From NCBI GenBank assembly GCA_964419055.1, contig CAYQNU010000009.1:62001-126000 (forward strand): DNA of 64,000 bases, read 5' to 3'. Positions 51,075 to 60,700 of the stretch are shown piece after piece; the stretch's first letter is position 1, and each line of letters opens with the position of its first letter. Below the pieces are notes generated by a model that did not search any database, had not been told where the DNA came from, and saw only the letters and a list, made by a program, of their open reading frames with translations. The position numbers and the translations under genes are program-made. Origin of the DNA: CAYQNU01 sp964419055. GTDB lineage: Bacteria; Bacteroidota; Bacteroidia; Flavobacteriales_D; Parvicellaceae.

Positions 51075-53028
51075 CATCGACCTGTTCTAAGTTTCCTTGC
51101 CATTCTCTAAAAAAATCATTCAGCTTGGTGTGCTGTTGTGACATGGATAAATGTTTGATGCCCATTAGTAATGTTCGTAAACCGCTACTTTTAAATTTTT
51201 TACCTCTGGGTCCACCAAATTGGTCTGCAAATCCATCTGAAAATAAGTAAATACAATCTCCTTTTGAAAGTTGTAAGTGAACTTGGCTAAAAGGTACAGT
51301 AGAATCGGTTAACCCAATCGGTAACTTGTCACCTTTATATTCCTCAATAACATCCGTATTATTGCGTATGATCCACATCGGATTATTGGCTCCAGAAAAT
51401 TCAATAGAATAAGAAGTATGATTCGTTTGAAGGTTTGTATATCCTTCAATCGAAAACAGGGCTATGTCCATCCCATCCAACATTCGTTCTGATGATTTTG
51501 CAAATTCGCTTTCCACCAATTCCTTTGTTTTGTTAAGTATGGATGCAGGACTGGTTAAACCGTATTCGTGAACACTTCTATTCAAGCTGTTGTTGCAAAC
51601 CACGCTCACCATGGCACCAGGAACACCATGTCCGGTACAATCAGCAGCGGCAACCAATATTTTATCATCTTTATGTTCCATCCAATAAAAATCACCTGCC
51701 ACAATATCTTTAGGAATGTACAGTACAAAGATGTCCTTAAATGATGTTGTAATACTTTTATCGGATGGTAAAATAGCCGATTGAATGCGTTTAGCATAAT
51801 TGATAGAATCTAAAATTTCTTTGTTTTTAATTTCTAATTCCACATAAGCCTTATCAATTTGTGTTTTTCGGTAAGCTATGATTTCATTTTGCTTTCGAGT
51901 AATTTTTAGTCGATTAAACAGAAAAAACAAAAATCCTACAATTAAGATAATAATGGTAATGGCTGCAAAAACAATGATTTCTTGGCGTTCTTCTTTTTGA
52001 TCAAATTCTAATTGTTTAATTTTCTTTTCTTTTTCGTTTTTATACTCCAATATGTTTTTCACAATGTCTCGATACTTACTTTCGCCTGTATTCTTTTTGT
52101 ATTGGGTATTGTGAAATGCTAAATATTCATAGGCTTCCTTATAGTTTTCTTTGAAATAATTGATATTGGCTAATTGTTCTGAGATGACTATTTGGTTGTC
52201 TATAGACCCTGTTTCAAGGGCCAATTGATTAGCTTGAAGTAAGAAATTTTGAGCATCCTCTATTTTCCCTTGGCTCATATATACTTCGGCAAAATTGCGA
52301 TACGTCTCTGCCAATCTTTTTTTGTCGTTGAGTTTAGCATAGTGAAACAAGGCTTTTTGAAAGTTCTCAAGAGCCTTATCAAATTTTTTTTGTTTAAGTT
52401 GTGTAGAACCAATCAATAAATAGGAATCAGCTATACTGCGTATATCATCCGTTTTTAAACGATACTCCAAGGCTTCATTATGAAAATAGAGAGCCGAATC
52501 ATTTTTTTGAAGAGCCAAATAATAGTTACCCAAATAGGAATAACTAAACCCAATATCATAATTATTTTCTAGTTGTAATCGTATATCGAGGGACTTTTTA
52601 TAATAGGGCAGTACTTGATTGGTATCACCAATATTTAAATAAATATAACCAATGAGAAGATTAGCAAAACCTTGATTTTTTTTATCATCACACATTTCAG
52701 AAACCCGCAATCCTTCAACAGCATGTTGCATAGCGGCTTCAAAATCATTTTCGTATAGATTAATGTATGCCATATTGGTATAGGATTCGGCTATACCTTT
52801 TCCCCAATTTAATTGAATGGATTCTTCTAAAGCAAGTTTTGAATTTCTTTTGGCATCACTTAAGTTTCCTTTTATTCTGTAGAAATTAGCAGAATCAATT
52901 TTTAAGAATAATTCTATACTATCTTTTACTGACACGGTGGAAGCATAATTACTTGATTCAGTATCTTTTGAGCAACTTAAAGATAGTGACAATAGAAAAA
53001 GCAGGTATGTCAGTCGTTTAATATTCAA
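51046..53028 (-). CDS. Lipoprotein-type TPR sensor with C-terminal SpoIIE/PP2C phosphatase
   Basis: The 660-residue protein starts with a lipoprotein-like signal (MNIKRLTYLLFLLSLSLSC). TPR repeats fill about 30-330 (GLANLLIGYIYLNIGDTNQV, SYSYLGNYYLALQKNDSALY, YLLIGSTQLKQKKFDKALEN and more). A membrane helix (about 349-370) and a coiled coil lead to the SpoIIE/PP2C domain (about 440-660) with SINYAKRIQSAILP, DFYWMEHKDDKILVAAADCT, RMLDGMDIAL, LFSDGFADQFGG and VDDVCVIGIRL. It is the second SpoIIE protein of the window. Its 3' end shares 21 bp with the adjacent tandem repeats and uses C-ending codons unlike the rest. It starts 1 nt after mnmE, so they are co-transcribed. Confidence 0.9.
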   Translation of the reverse strand: MNIKRLTYLLFLLSLSLSCSKDTESSNYASTVSVKDSIELFLKIDSANFYRIKGNLSDAKRNSKLALEESIQLNWGKGIAESYTNMAYINLYENDFEAAMQHAVEGLRVSEMCDDKKNQGFANLLIGYIYLNIGDTNQVLPYYKKSLDIRLQLENNYDIGFSYSYLGNYYLALQKNDSALYFHNEALEYRLKTDDIRSIADSYLLIGSTQLKQKKFDKALENFQKALFHYAKLNDKKRLAETYRNFAEVYMSQGKIEDAQNFLLQANQLALETGSIDNQIVISEQLANINYFKENYKEAYEYLAFHNTQYKKNTGESKYRDIVKNILEYKNEKEKKIKQLEFDQKEERQEIIVFAAITIIILIVGFLFFLFNRLKITRKQNEIIAYRKTQIDKAYVELEIKNKEILDSINYAKRIQSAILPSDKSITTSFKDIFVLYIPKDIVAGDFYWMEHKDDKILVAAADCTGHGVPGAMVSVVCNNSLNRSVHEYGLTSPASILNKTKELVESEFAKSSERMLDGMDIALFSIEGYTNLQTNHTSYSIEFSGANNPMWIIRNNTDVIEEYKGDKLPIGLTDSTVPFSQVHLQLSKGDCIYLFSDGFADQFGGPRGKKFKSSGLRTLLMGIKHLSMSQQHTKLNDFFREWQGNLEQVDDVCVIGIRL

Positions 53029-53029
53029 C

Positions 53030-54403
53030 TTACTTCCCGATACAAAAATTCTTAAAAATATTACCTAACAAATCATCTGAAGTGATTTCACCCGTTATAC
53101 TTCCCAACTGTTGAATGGCTTGACGGATATCCATGGCAATGAAATCTCCAGAAACGTTAGTTGAAAGTCCTGCTTGTGTTTTTTCTAATGCCGATAATGC
53201 CAAAGTTAAAGCTTCTAAATGGCGGGCATTGGTGATCACAACTTGATTAGTATCAATAGCATTGTGTTGAGCTATAAGTGCTAATTCTTTTTTAATAAAT
53301 GTTATGTCATCTTTGTCTTTTGAAGAAACTGTATGCATATTCCAATGGCCAAATTCCATCCCAAAACCGGTGAACCCATCTGTGTACGTATCTGATTTAT
53401 TAGCCAATAATATAATTTCTCCTTCTTTATTCAATGAGCGAATGTGACTTACTGCTGTTTCTATTTCATCGTGAGTGAGTGTATTCATATCCATCAAATA
53501 CATAATGATGGCTGCTTTTTGAATTACTTCTTCAGCGCGTTTAATGCCCATTTCTTCAATAACATCTTCGGTTTGTCTCAAACCAGCTGTGTCAATCAAT
53601 CTAAACAATTGTCCATTGATGGTAATAGGTACTTCAATTTTATCACGAGTAGTACCCGCAATGGAAGATACAATGGCCACATCATCATTTACCAAGGCGT
53701 TGATCCAACTGGATTTACCGGCATTGGGCTTACCTACAATAGCTACTTGGATTCCGTTTTTTATGGCATTACCGAATTTAAACGAATCACATAATTCATG
53801 TATTCGGCTTATTACTCGAGCCAATAGTTCTTGTAATTGGGTTCTATCGGCAAACTCGACATCCTCTTCGGCAAAATCCAATTCCAATTCAACTAATGAG
53901 GCAAAATGCATTAATTCATTTCGTAGCGTAGCCAATTCTTGAGTTATGCCTCCCTTCATTTGATTGACCGCAATGCGATGAGCACTTTCTGATTCGGCAT
54001 GAATCAAATCGGCAATGGCTTCGGTTTGAGTAAGATCTAATTTACCATTATAAAAAGCTCGTTTGCTAAATTCTCCTGGTTCGGCTAGTTGACAACCATT
54101 TTGAATCAATAATCCTATTATTCGTTGTTGAATAAAAAGCGAGCCATGACACGCTATTTCCACGCTGTCTTCACCCGTAAATGAATGTGGATTACGAAAT
54201 ACAGTTGTAATGACATCATCGATCATTTCGTTTTGGTCCATAATCCTTCCAAAATGAACTGTATAACCTTTTGCTTGAGAAATGTTTTTAGAAAAAATCC
54301 GTTGAACTATTGAAATAGCTTCACTTCCCGATATACGAATCAAAGCAATGGCACCCATACCTGCCGGAGTGGAGAGTGCACATATGGTTGAATTGATGTT
54401 CAT
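53030..54403 (-). CDS. mnmE: tRNA-modifying GTPase MnmE
   Basis: The 457-residue protein with MnmG adds the 5-carboxymethylaminomethyl group to wobble U34 of some tRNAs. The N-terminal THF-binding domain (to about 120) precedes a helical domain into which the G domain is inserted: G1 GKPNAGKS (224-231), G2/G3 IAGTTRDK and DTAGLR, G4 NKSD. The C-terminal CIGK is the conserved Cys motif required for activity. The product of this gene has no unusual length. The TPR-SpoIIE gene follows 1 nt downstream. Confidence 0.96.
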   Translation of the reverse strand: MNINSTICALSTPAGMGAIALIRISGSEAISIVQRIFSKNISQAKGYTVHFGRIMDQNEMIDDVITTVFRNPHSFTGEDSVEIACHGSLFIQQRIIGLLIQNGCQLAEPGEFSKRAFYNGKLDLTQTEAIADLIHAESESAHRIAVNQMKGGITQELATLRNELMHFASLVELELDFAEEDVEFADRTQLQELLARVISRIHELCDSFKFGNAIKNGIQVAIVGKPNAGKSSWINALVNDDVAIVSSIAGTTRDKIEVPITINGQLFRLIDTAGLRQTEDVIEEMGIKRAEEVIQKAAIIMYLMDMNTLTHDEIETAVSHIRSLNKEGEIILLANKSDTYTDGFTGFGMEFGHWNMHTVSSKDKDDITFIKKELALIAQHNAIDTNQVVITNARHLEALTLALSALEKTQAGLSTNVSGDFIAMDIRQAIQQLGSITGEITSDDLLGNIFKNFCIGK

Positions 54404-54556
54404 ATTAATCTATTTTCAAGTAATTATAAGTAAATCATTGATGGAGTATTCCATTTTTTTTGGAAATATAGGAGTAAGCAAAGAAGTCTTTTTCAATTAT
54501 CAAAAGACAACTAATAGCTGTTTTTCTGGTAGACGCTCGTTTAATAAAATTCTTTA

Positions 54557-55513
54557 CTATTTTGAATTATAATATCGTTCTAAAAAACTCAATACATTTT
54601 TTTCTATTCTTACACTGATGTCACTTTGATCACTTTTGACAAAAGATTTTCCGCCAACTTTTTCAAATAATTCTATGTATCGTTCTGTTACAAGATTAAC
54701 AAAATCAGGAGTCATTTCAGGAATAACTTGCCCATCCTTGCCTTGAAAACCACCTGCCATTAACCATTCTCTAACAAATTCTTTAGATAACTGACGTTGA
54801 GGTTCATTTTTGGACAATAACTCTTCATATCCATCCGCATAAAAATAACGCGAGGAGTCAGGTGTGTGTATTTCATCTATTAAATAGATTTTGCCATCAC
54901 GTTTGCCAAATTCATATTTTGTATCCACCAAAATTAAACCTTGTTTGGCGGCAATTTCCGTTCCTCTTTGAAAAATTTTACGGGTATAATTCTCCAATTG
55001 CACATATTCTTCTTCACTAACGATACCTTGAGCAATTATGGCTTCGCGAGAAATATCTTCATCGTGTCCTTCTGAAGCTTTTGTAGTAGGTGTGATGATG
55101 GGTTCTACAAATTTTTCATTTTCACGCATACCTTCTGGCATAGTCACTCCACACAACGTTCGACCACCACTTTTGTAGGTTCTCCAAGCATGACCAGCTA
55201 AGTAACCTCGGATAACCATTTCTACTTTAAAGGGTTCGCACATTTTTCCAACCGTTACATTTGGATCGGGTGATTCCAGCAACCAGTTGGGAACAATATC
55301 TTTTGTAGCTTCTAAAAAAGTTGCTGCCAATTGATTCAAAACTTGGCCTTTAAAAGGAATTCCTTTAGGTAATACCACATCAAAAGCTGAAATACGATCA
55401 CTAGCCACCATAACCAATAGTTCATTGTTAATAGTATACACGTCCCTAACTTTACCTTTGTAATATTGAGTTTGTTTTGGGAAATTAAAGTGGGTTTCTT
55501 TAAGAGGATTCAT
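54557..55513 (-). CDS. purC: SAICAR synthase (purine biosynthesis)
   Basis: The 318-residue enzyme joins aspartate to CAIR with ATP, step 8 of IMP synthesis. It is the longer form common in Bacteroidota. Signature segments are YKGKVRDVYTI near the N-terminus, LPKGIPFKGQVLNQL, VEMVIRGYLAGHAWRTYKSG, and the ATP/aspartate region TKYEFGKRDGKIYLIDEIHTPDSSR. The frame starts at MNPLKETHFNFPKQ. phoH is 32 nt upstream on the same strand, so they may be co-transcribed. 153 bp separate purC's stop from mnmE's start. Confidence 0.95.
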   Translation of the reverse strand: MNPLKETHFNFPKQTQYYKGKVRDVYTINNELLVMVASDRISAFDVVLPKGIPFKGQVLNQLAATFLEATKDIVPNWLLESPDPNVTVGKMCEPFKVEMVIRGYLAGHAWRTYKSGGRTLCGVTMPEGMRENEKFVEPIITPTTKASEGHDEDISREAIIAQGIVSEEEYVQLENYTRKIFQRGTEIAAKQGLILVDTKYEFGKRDGKIYLIDEIHTPDSSRYFYADGYEELLSKNEPQRQLSKEFVREWLMAGGFQGKDGQVIPEMTPDFVNLVTERYIELFEKVGGKSFVKSDQSDISVRIEKNVLSFLERYYNSK

Positions 55514-55545
55514 AATTTGAAATAATGATTTATTAGTGGTTTTGA

Positions 55546-56475
55546 TTAATTAAATTTTTCGATAATGATTTTTACCAATCGATGTCTCACAACATCCTGC
55601 TCGTTTAAAAACACAAAAGAAATGCCTTCAATGTCCTTCAGCATATCGGCTGCTTTTTGCAAACCTGAAACCTGATTTCGTGGCAAATCAATTTGAGAAA
55701 CATCGCCAGTAATGATGAATTTGGCTGATTTTCCCATTCGTGTCAAAAACATTTTCATCTGTTTATCAGTAGCGTTTTGACCTTCATCTAATATAACAAA
55801 TGCATGGTCCAACGTTCTTCCTCTCATGAACGCCAAAGGAGCGATTTCAACCGTTCTATTTTCAATGTATTCATTGAGTTTGTCGATGGGTATCATATCC
55901 CTCAAAGCATCATACAAAGGTTGAAGATAAGGATCCAGTTTTTCTTTTAAATCTCCCGGTAAAAAACCGAGGTTTTCACCTGCTTCAACAGCTGGGCGGG
56001 TTAGTACAATTCGTTTTACTTCTTTATTTTTTAATGCTCTTACTGCCAAAGCAACAGCGGTGTAGGTTTTTCCTGTACCTGCAGGTCCAATGGCAAACAA
56101 CATATCATTTTTGTCAATGCATTCCACCATTTTACGTTGATTCAACGTTCGAGCGGTAATGTTCACACCTTTGTTTCCATGAACCAATATTTCCTCGCCA
56201 TTGTTTTGTTTCAACGATTCACTACCACGCTCAAGTATATTAGATAAATTCTCATCAGAAAGAAAATTAAAACGGTCAATGTGTTGAAGTAATAAGGTTA
56301 GTTTGGCTTCGAATTCATTTATTAAATCTTCCGCACCTTTCACCATCAATTCTTCACCTCGATGTACAATTTTCAATTTTGAAAAATGCGATTGAATTAA
56401 TTTTAAATTCTTATTTTGAGGTCCAAGTAAATGCAGTGATTCGGCATTACTTAAACTAAATATCTTTTCTTGCAA
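55546..56475 (-). CDS. PhoH-family ATPase
   Basis: The 309-residue protein has an N-terminal KH-like part (about 1-75) and the PhoH P-loop domain: Walker A GPAGTGKT (130-137), RIVLTRPAVEAGENLGFLPG, the Walker B HAFVILDEGQNAT and FIITGDVSQIDLPRNQ. PhoH/PhoL proteins are RNA-linked ATPases; in E. coli a relative acts with YbeY in rRNA handling. It has a -7 box upstream (56497-56504). purC follows 32 nt downstream. Confidence 0.9.
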   Translation of the reverse strand: MQEKIFSLSNAESLHLLGPQNKNLKLIQSHFSKLKIVHRGEELMVKGAEDLINEFEAKLTLLLQHIDRFNFLSDENLSNILERGSESLKQNNGEEILVHGNKGVNITARTLNQRKMVECIDKNDMLFAIGPAGTGKTYTAVALAVRALKNKEVKRIVLTRPAVEAGENLGFLPGDLKEKLDPYLQPLYDALRDMIPIDKLNEYIENRTVEIAPLAFMRGRTLDHAFVILDEGQNATDKQMKMFLTRMGKSAKFIITGDVSQIDLPRNQVSGLQKAADMLKDIEGISFVFLNEQDVVRHRLVKIIIEKFN

Positions 56476-56496
56476 ACTTTTCCATTTTTAATTGTG

Positions 56497-56504
56497 CAAA
56501 AGTA
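56497..56504 (-). promoter_or_regulatory. Probable -7 box of the phoH-purC unit
   Basis: TACTTTTG on the minus strand matches TAnnTTTG, 21 nt before the ATG at 56475. A clear -33 was not found at the usual distance. Confidence 0.45.
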
Positions 56505-56551
56505 ATGATTAACAAAAAGGAAGCTGTTATTTTTTATTCAAAATGATGTAC

Positions 56552-56559
56552 TATTTTTG
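56552..56559 (+). promoter_or_regulatory. Probable -7 box of the SAM hydrolase gene
   Basis: TATTTTTG matches TAnnTTTG, 30 nt before the ATG at 56590; no -33 TTTG at the usual spacing. Confidence 0.4.
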
Positions 56560-56589
56560 AACAAAATTTGAAGCTGGTTACGAAATAAA

Positions 56590-57387
56590 ATGTCAATAAT
56601 TACCTTAACAACAGATATGGGACTCAAAGACTACTATGTAGGATCTTTGAAAGGAAGTATTTACACCGCGATACCTTCCGTAACCGTTGTAGATATTAGT
56701 CACGAAATTCAGCCTTTCGATATTGTTCACGCTTCATTTGTAATCAAGAATTGTTATCAAGATTTTCCAAAAGGAACCATCCACATCATTGGTGTAAACC
56801 CAGAAGATACCGAGAAATCAAAACATGTAGTCGTTCAACATAATGGATATACGTTTATTGGTGCTGATAATGGCATATTTTCATTATTGTTTGATGAACT
56901 TCCAGAGGTAATTTATGAAATTACTTTTTTGGGAACTCAGAAAGGTCAGTCTTTTCCAACGAAAAATGTATTTGTACCTACTGCCATTCAGTTGTTAAAT
57001 GGAACACCATTGGAAGAGATTGGTTTTCCACAAGAAACCTTATTGAGACGTCAGCTTTTTAGACCGGTGATTGAATCTAATTATATTAAGGGAACCGTAT
57101 CCTATATTGATGCTTACGGAAATATTTTAACCAACATTAATAAGGAACTATTTGCTGAAGTGGGCAAGGGTAGGAGTTTTAAAATCCATTTGACTCGTGC
57201 AGGTTATACCATTTCTAAAATAAATGAAAAATATGGTGAAGTACCTGAGGGAGAAAAAGTAGCTATTTTTAGTAGTTCTGGAAATTTGGAAATAGCCATA
57301 AATAAAGGTGTTGAAGGGAGTGGAGGAGGAGCCAGTAAATTGTTTGGGATGAAAATGAGCGATACTGTATTAATTGAATTTGAATAA
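56590..57387 (+). CDS. SAM hydroxide adenosyltransferase (DUF62/SAM hydrolase)
   Basis: The 265-residue protein matches the family that hydrolyses S-adenosylmethionine to adenosine and methionine, related to fluorinases and chlorinases. The N-terminal part has TTDMGLKDYYVGSLKGSIY, the Asp/Tyr cofactor-binding start; GADNGIFSLLFDELPEVIYE, VPTAIQLLNGTPLEEIG and VSYIDAYGNILTNI follow, with the conserved Asp-x-x-Gly-Asn. The C-terminal beta-barrel ends SGNLEIAINKG. The fluorinase-specific 23-residue loop is not evident, so SAM hydrolysis rather than halogenation is favoured. Confidence 0.88.
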   Translation: MSIITLTTDMGLKDYYVGSLKGSIYTAIPSVTVVDISHEIQPFDIVHASFVIKNCYQDFPKGTIHIIGVNPEDTEKSKHVVVQHNGYTFIGADNGIFSLLFDELPEVIYEITFLGTQKGQSFPTKNVFVPTAIQLLNGTPLEEIGFPQETLLRRQLFRPVIESNYIKGTVSYIDAYGNILTNINKELFAEVGKGRSFKIHLTRAGYTISKINEKYGEVPEGEKVAIFSSSGNLEIAINKGVEGSGGGASKLFGMKMSDTVLIEFE

Positions 57388-57411
57388 TCTAACTAAATAA
57401 TAGTATTATAC

Positions 57412-57690
57412 ATGATTACGCGAATTGTTAAGTTGACCATTGATCCAAATAAAGTAGATGAATTTAAGAGATTGTTTGTAGAAAACAAAGCGCTAATTGC
57501 TTCTTTTGAAGGATGTATGCATTTAGAAATATTACACGATGTTGAACAACCTCATGTTTATTTTACCTACAGTAAGTGGCAAAATGTGGAAGCAATAGAA
57601 AAATATCGTCAATCCGAACTCTTTAATGGAATTTGGAGTCAAGTAAAACCACTTTTTATTGGTAAGCCTGAAGCTTGGAGCCTAATTTAA
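57412..57690 (+). CDS. ABM-domain (antibiotic biosynthesis monooxygenase-like) protein
   Basis: The 92-residue protein is a ferredoxin-like alpha/beta fold with the pattern ITRIVKLTIDPNKVDEFKRL, GCMHLEILHDVEQPHVYFTY and YRQSELFNGIWSQ. The family includes quinone-forming monooxygenases and heme-degrading enzymes; the heme-binding residues cannot be assigned. It follows the SAM hydrolase by 24 nt and is probably in the same transcript. Confidence 0.8.
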   Translation: MITRIVKLTIDPNKVDEFKRLFVENKALIASFEGCMHLEILHDVEQPHVYFTYSKWQNVEAIEKYRQSELFNGIWSQVKPLFIGKPEAWSLI

Positions 57691-57767
57691 GTAAATTTTG
57701 TTGTTCATTTGCCCTATTTTAAACAATCATTTTGTTTTGATTTCTCAAGGTGTGTAATAAAAGATTG

Positions 57768-57775
57768 TATTTTTG
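57768..57775 (+). promoter_or_regulatory. Probable -7 box of the WD40-caspase gene
   Basis: TATTTTTG matches TAnnTTTG, 23 nt before the ATG at 57799. It lies inside the longer open frame from a TTG at 57709, favouring the ATG. Confidence 0.45.
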
Positions 57776-57798
57776 TCTTTACAACCTACCCCAATCCT

Positions 57799-60700
57799 AT
57801 GAAATTATTTCATTTTCTAATAATACTGTTGAGTATTTTGTTTGCAATAGACGTTATTTCACAAACCACAAAAATAGAAACATTAGTTCAAAAAGGTCAC
57901 ATCCAACCTGTGGCAGAAGTTGCCTATCATCCTTCAGGGGACTATTTTATTACAGGTGGAATGGATAATGCCATAATTTTATGGGATGTGGCATCAGGTC
58001 AACAAATCAGAAGTTTTAACATTCATACCAATAGAGTGAATAATCTCGATTTTTCACTTGATGGAACGTTGTTACTTTCTGCAGGAATGGATAATTTTAT
58101 TTATGTAACCGATATTCTCACAGGTGAAATTAAAGAGAAGTACGTGCATAAAAACAAAGATTCTTATCCAATGAGTGTTCGGTTTTCTACAACTAATAAA
58201 TTCATAATTGTAGGCGATAATCGTGATCGAATATTTTTAATTAATAGAACAGATCAATCGATGATCCAATTAAATAAAGGTTTTTCAGCCTCTATTTCGT
58301 CACTTTCAATGTCGCCCAATGAACAAGTGAAAATGGATTTGGTGGATTATAATAAAATAGCCATAATCAACTCTAGTAAAAAAGATACCATCGAATTACC
58401 TTTCGACAAAGCCAATAACATAAGTTTTAGTCCCAATGGTAAACATGTAGCCATTGGTTCCACAAAGTTGTACGCTTCCATCATCGATATCGAAACAGGT
58501 AAAGTTGTTCAAGAAATTATTCCCAACCCCGAAAATCAATGTGACGGGTGTAATATACAAATTGCCTACAGTCCAAATGGATTGCTCTTTTTGACGCACG
58601 ATACTTACAACGGACTTGTAGTTTGGAATACCAGCAATTGGAAAAAAGTATTTCAACTTACTTTCAAAGAGGAACGTTTTGAAACGATTCAATTCAGTGA
58701 CGACAATAACTCTATACTTTTGAGTAATGGGAGTCAATGTCAAATAGTGAATGTAGCTTCAAAAAAAGTGGTTTTTGAGTTTAAAAACGATTTGATGTCC
58801 AATTTCACACCTTCGATTAGCCCTGATGGTCAATATATTTTATTGCCTGATTTATATAATAGTGTTTCGAGTTATAAAATCAATTCGCAAAAAGTAGCTC
58901 AAAAATACAGAGGTTACTTGAATACAGAGGCCGCTATTAATAGCAAATACAATTATGCGTATTGGCGGGATATTAATGTTCTTAATTTAATGAAGTTTAA
59001 AAATCCGATTGAAATTTCACCAGATGGCTCCATACTTGCTCAAGGAAAAATAGAAAATACCATTGTCTTATTTGACCTCGTGGTGGGTAAACAAAAGATG
59101 GTTTTAAAAGGTCATGAACATCAAGTGTTGTCGCTAGCATTTCATCCTGATGGAAAAGAATTAGTAAGTGGAGATGCTGGAGGAGAGGTTATTATTTGGG
59201 ATTTGACAACGGGATTACTAAAAAAGAAATTTATGGCTCACTCTAATGTGGTTTTGTTTGATTTGGCTTACAATTCAAGTGGTACCGAATTGATTACAGC
59301 AGGATGGGACGCCTATATTAAGCATTGGGATTTGTCTAATTACACACAATTGGGATATATAGATTTAGAAAACAAGGCAGCATTTAGCATCCAATTTTCA
59401 CCCAATGATTTATACATTCTCATAGGCGATAATGACCAATCGGTTTATTATTATGAAGTGGATACTAAAAGATTGGTGAGAACGTTGATTGGGCATACCA
59501 AAACCATTACCCAAAGTTATGTTGATCAAAAATCAACTACATTAATTACTTCAAGTAATGATGGTTCTGTGCGTTTTTGGGATTTTTATTCCGGTATTCT
59601 TAAAGACAAAGTTACCACTCCATTCAATGCAGGTATTCTCTCCTTGGCAAAGCATGCTTCATTGCCCATCTTATTTTTTGGGAGTGCTGATCGCAAGATT
59701 TATGTCTATGACCTCGAGAAGAAAGCATTTGTTTCTTCGTTTTTGGCTCATCAAAGTGGTGTTTGTGAACTTAAGATTCATCCTACACAACCCATTTTAT
59801 ATTCTCGTAGTGTTGAAGGAGAGGTGAAGGTATGGAATTTAAATACTTATGAAGAACAGTTGACATTAATGTATATGAATCAAAATGATTGGTTGATTAC
59901 CCAACCCAATGGTTATTTTGATGGAACCTCAAACGCAATGAAATCTATCAATTATGTAACTGGATTAAAAACGTTGGAAGTAGGATCGTTCTTTAAAAAA
60001 TATTATTATCCAGGCTTATATGATTATCTTAATAAAGGTAATCGATTTGTTGATGGCCAACAAGGAATGAATACATTAATGGAAAAAGTGCCGTCTTTTG
60101 AAATCCAATTTGCCAATTTTCAAGGGAAAGTAACTTCTGTAAATGCAGATAGTACTTACAAACACAATTCTTCCTCAGTAGTTGTTGATATAATGATAAA
60201 CAATACCATCAAAAACATTGACAAAATCAACGTTTACAATAATGGAAAAATAATTAAACAAGAGGCTTTTGAGGAAGAAGTATCCTTTAGAGGTACGGCA
60301 AATAAACGCACCACCACTATTCAATTAGCACCTAAAAAAAACCAATTAGAATTTACCCTTACCACCAAAGAAGGAATAACCACTCCTTCCAAATCTTTAC
60401 AATTATTTTACGATACGCTTACAGGAAAGACCGATTTATTTATTGTTGCCTTGGGAATCAACGAATATCAAAATCCAAGTTACAATTTAAAATATGCCAA
60501 AAACGATGCTGTAGAGTTTTCTAATGTATTATCCAATTGTTCAGCTACTTTATTTTCAAAGGTGTATTCTTACACGCTAGCTGATAAAGAAGTAACTCGA
60601 GCGAACGTATATAAAATTATTGCTTCTATTAAATCGCAAATGGGACCTGAGGATGTCTTTGTGTTTTATTATGCAGGGCATGGCATGATGGTTGAAAATA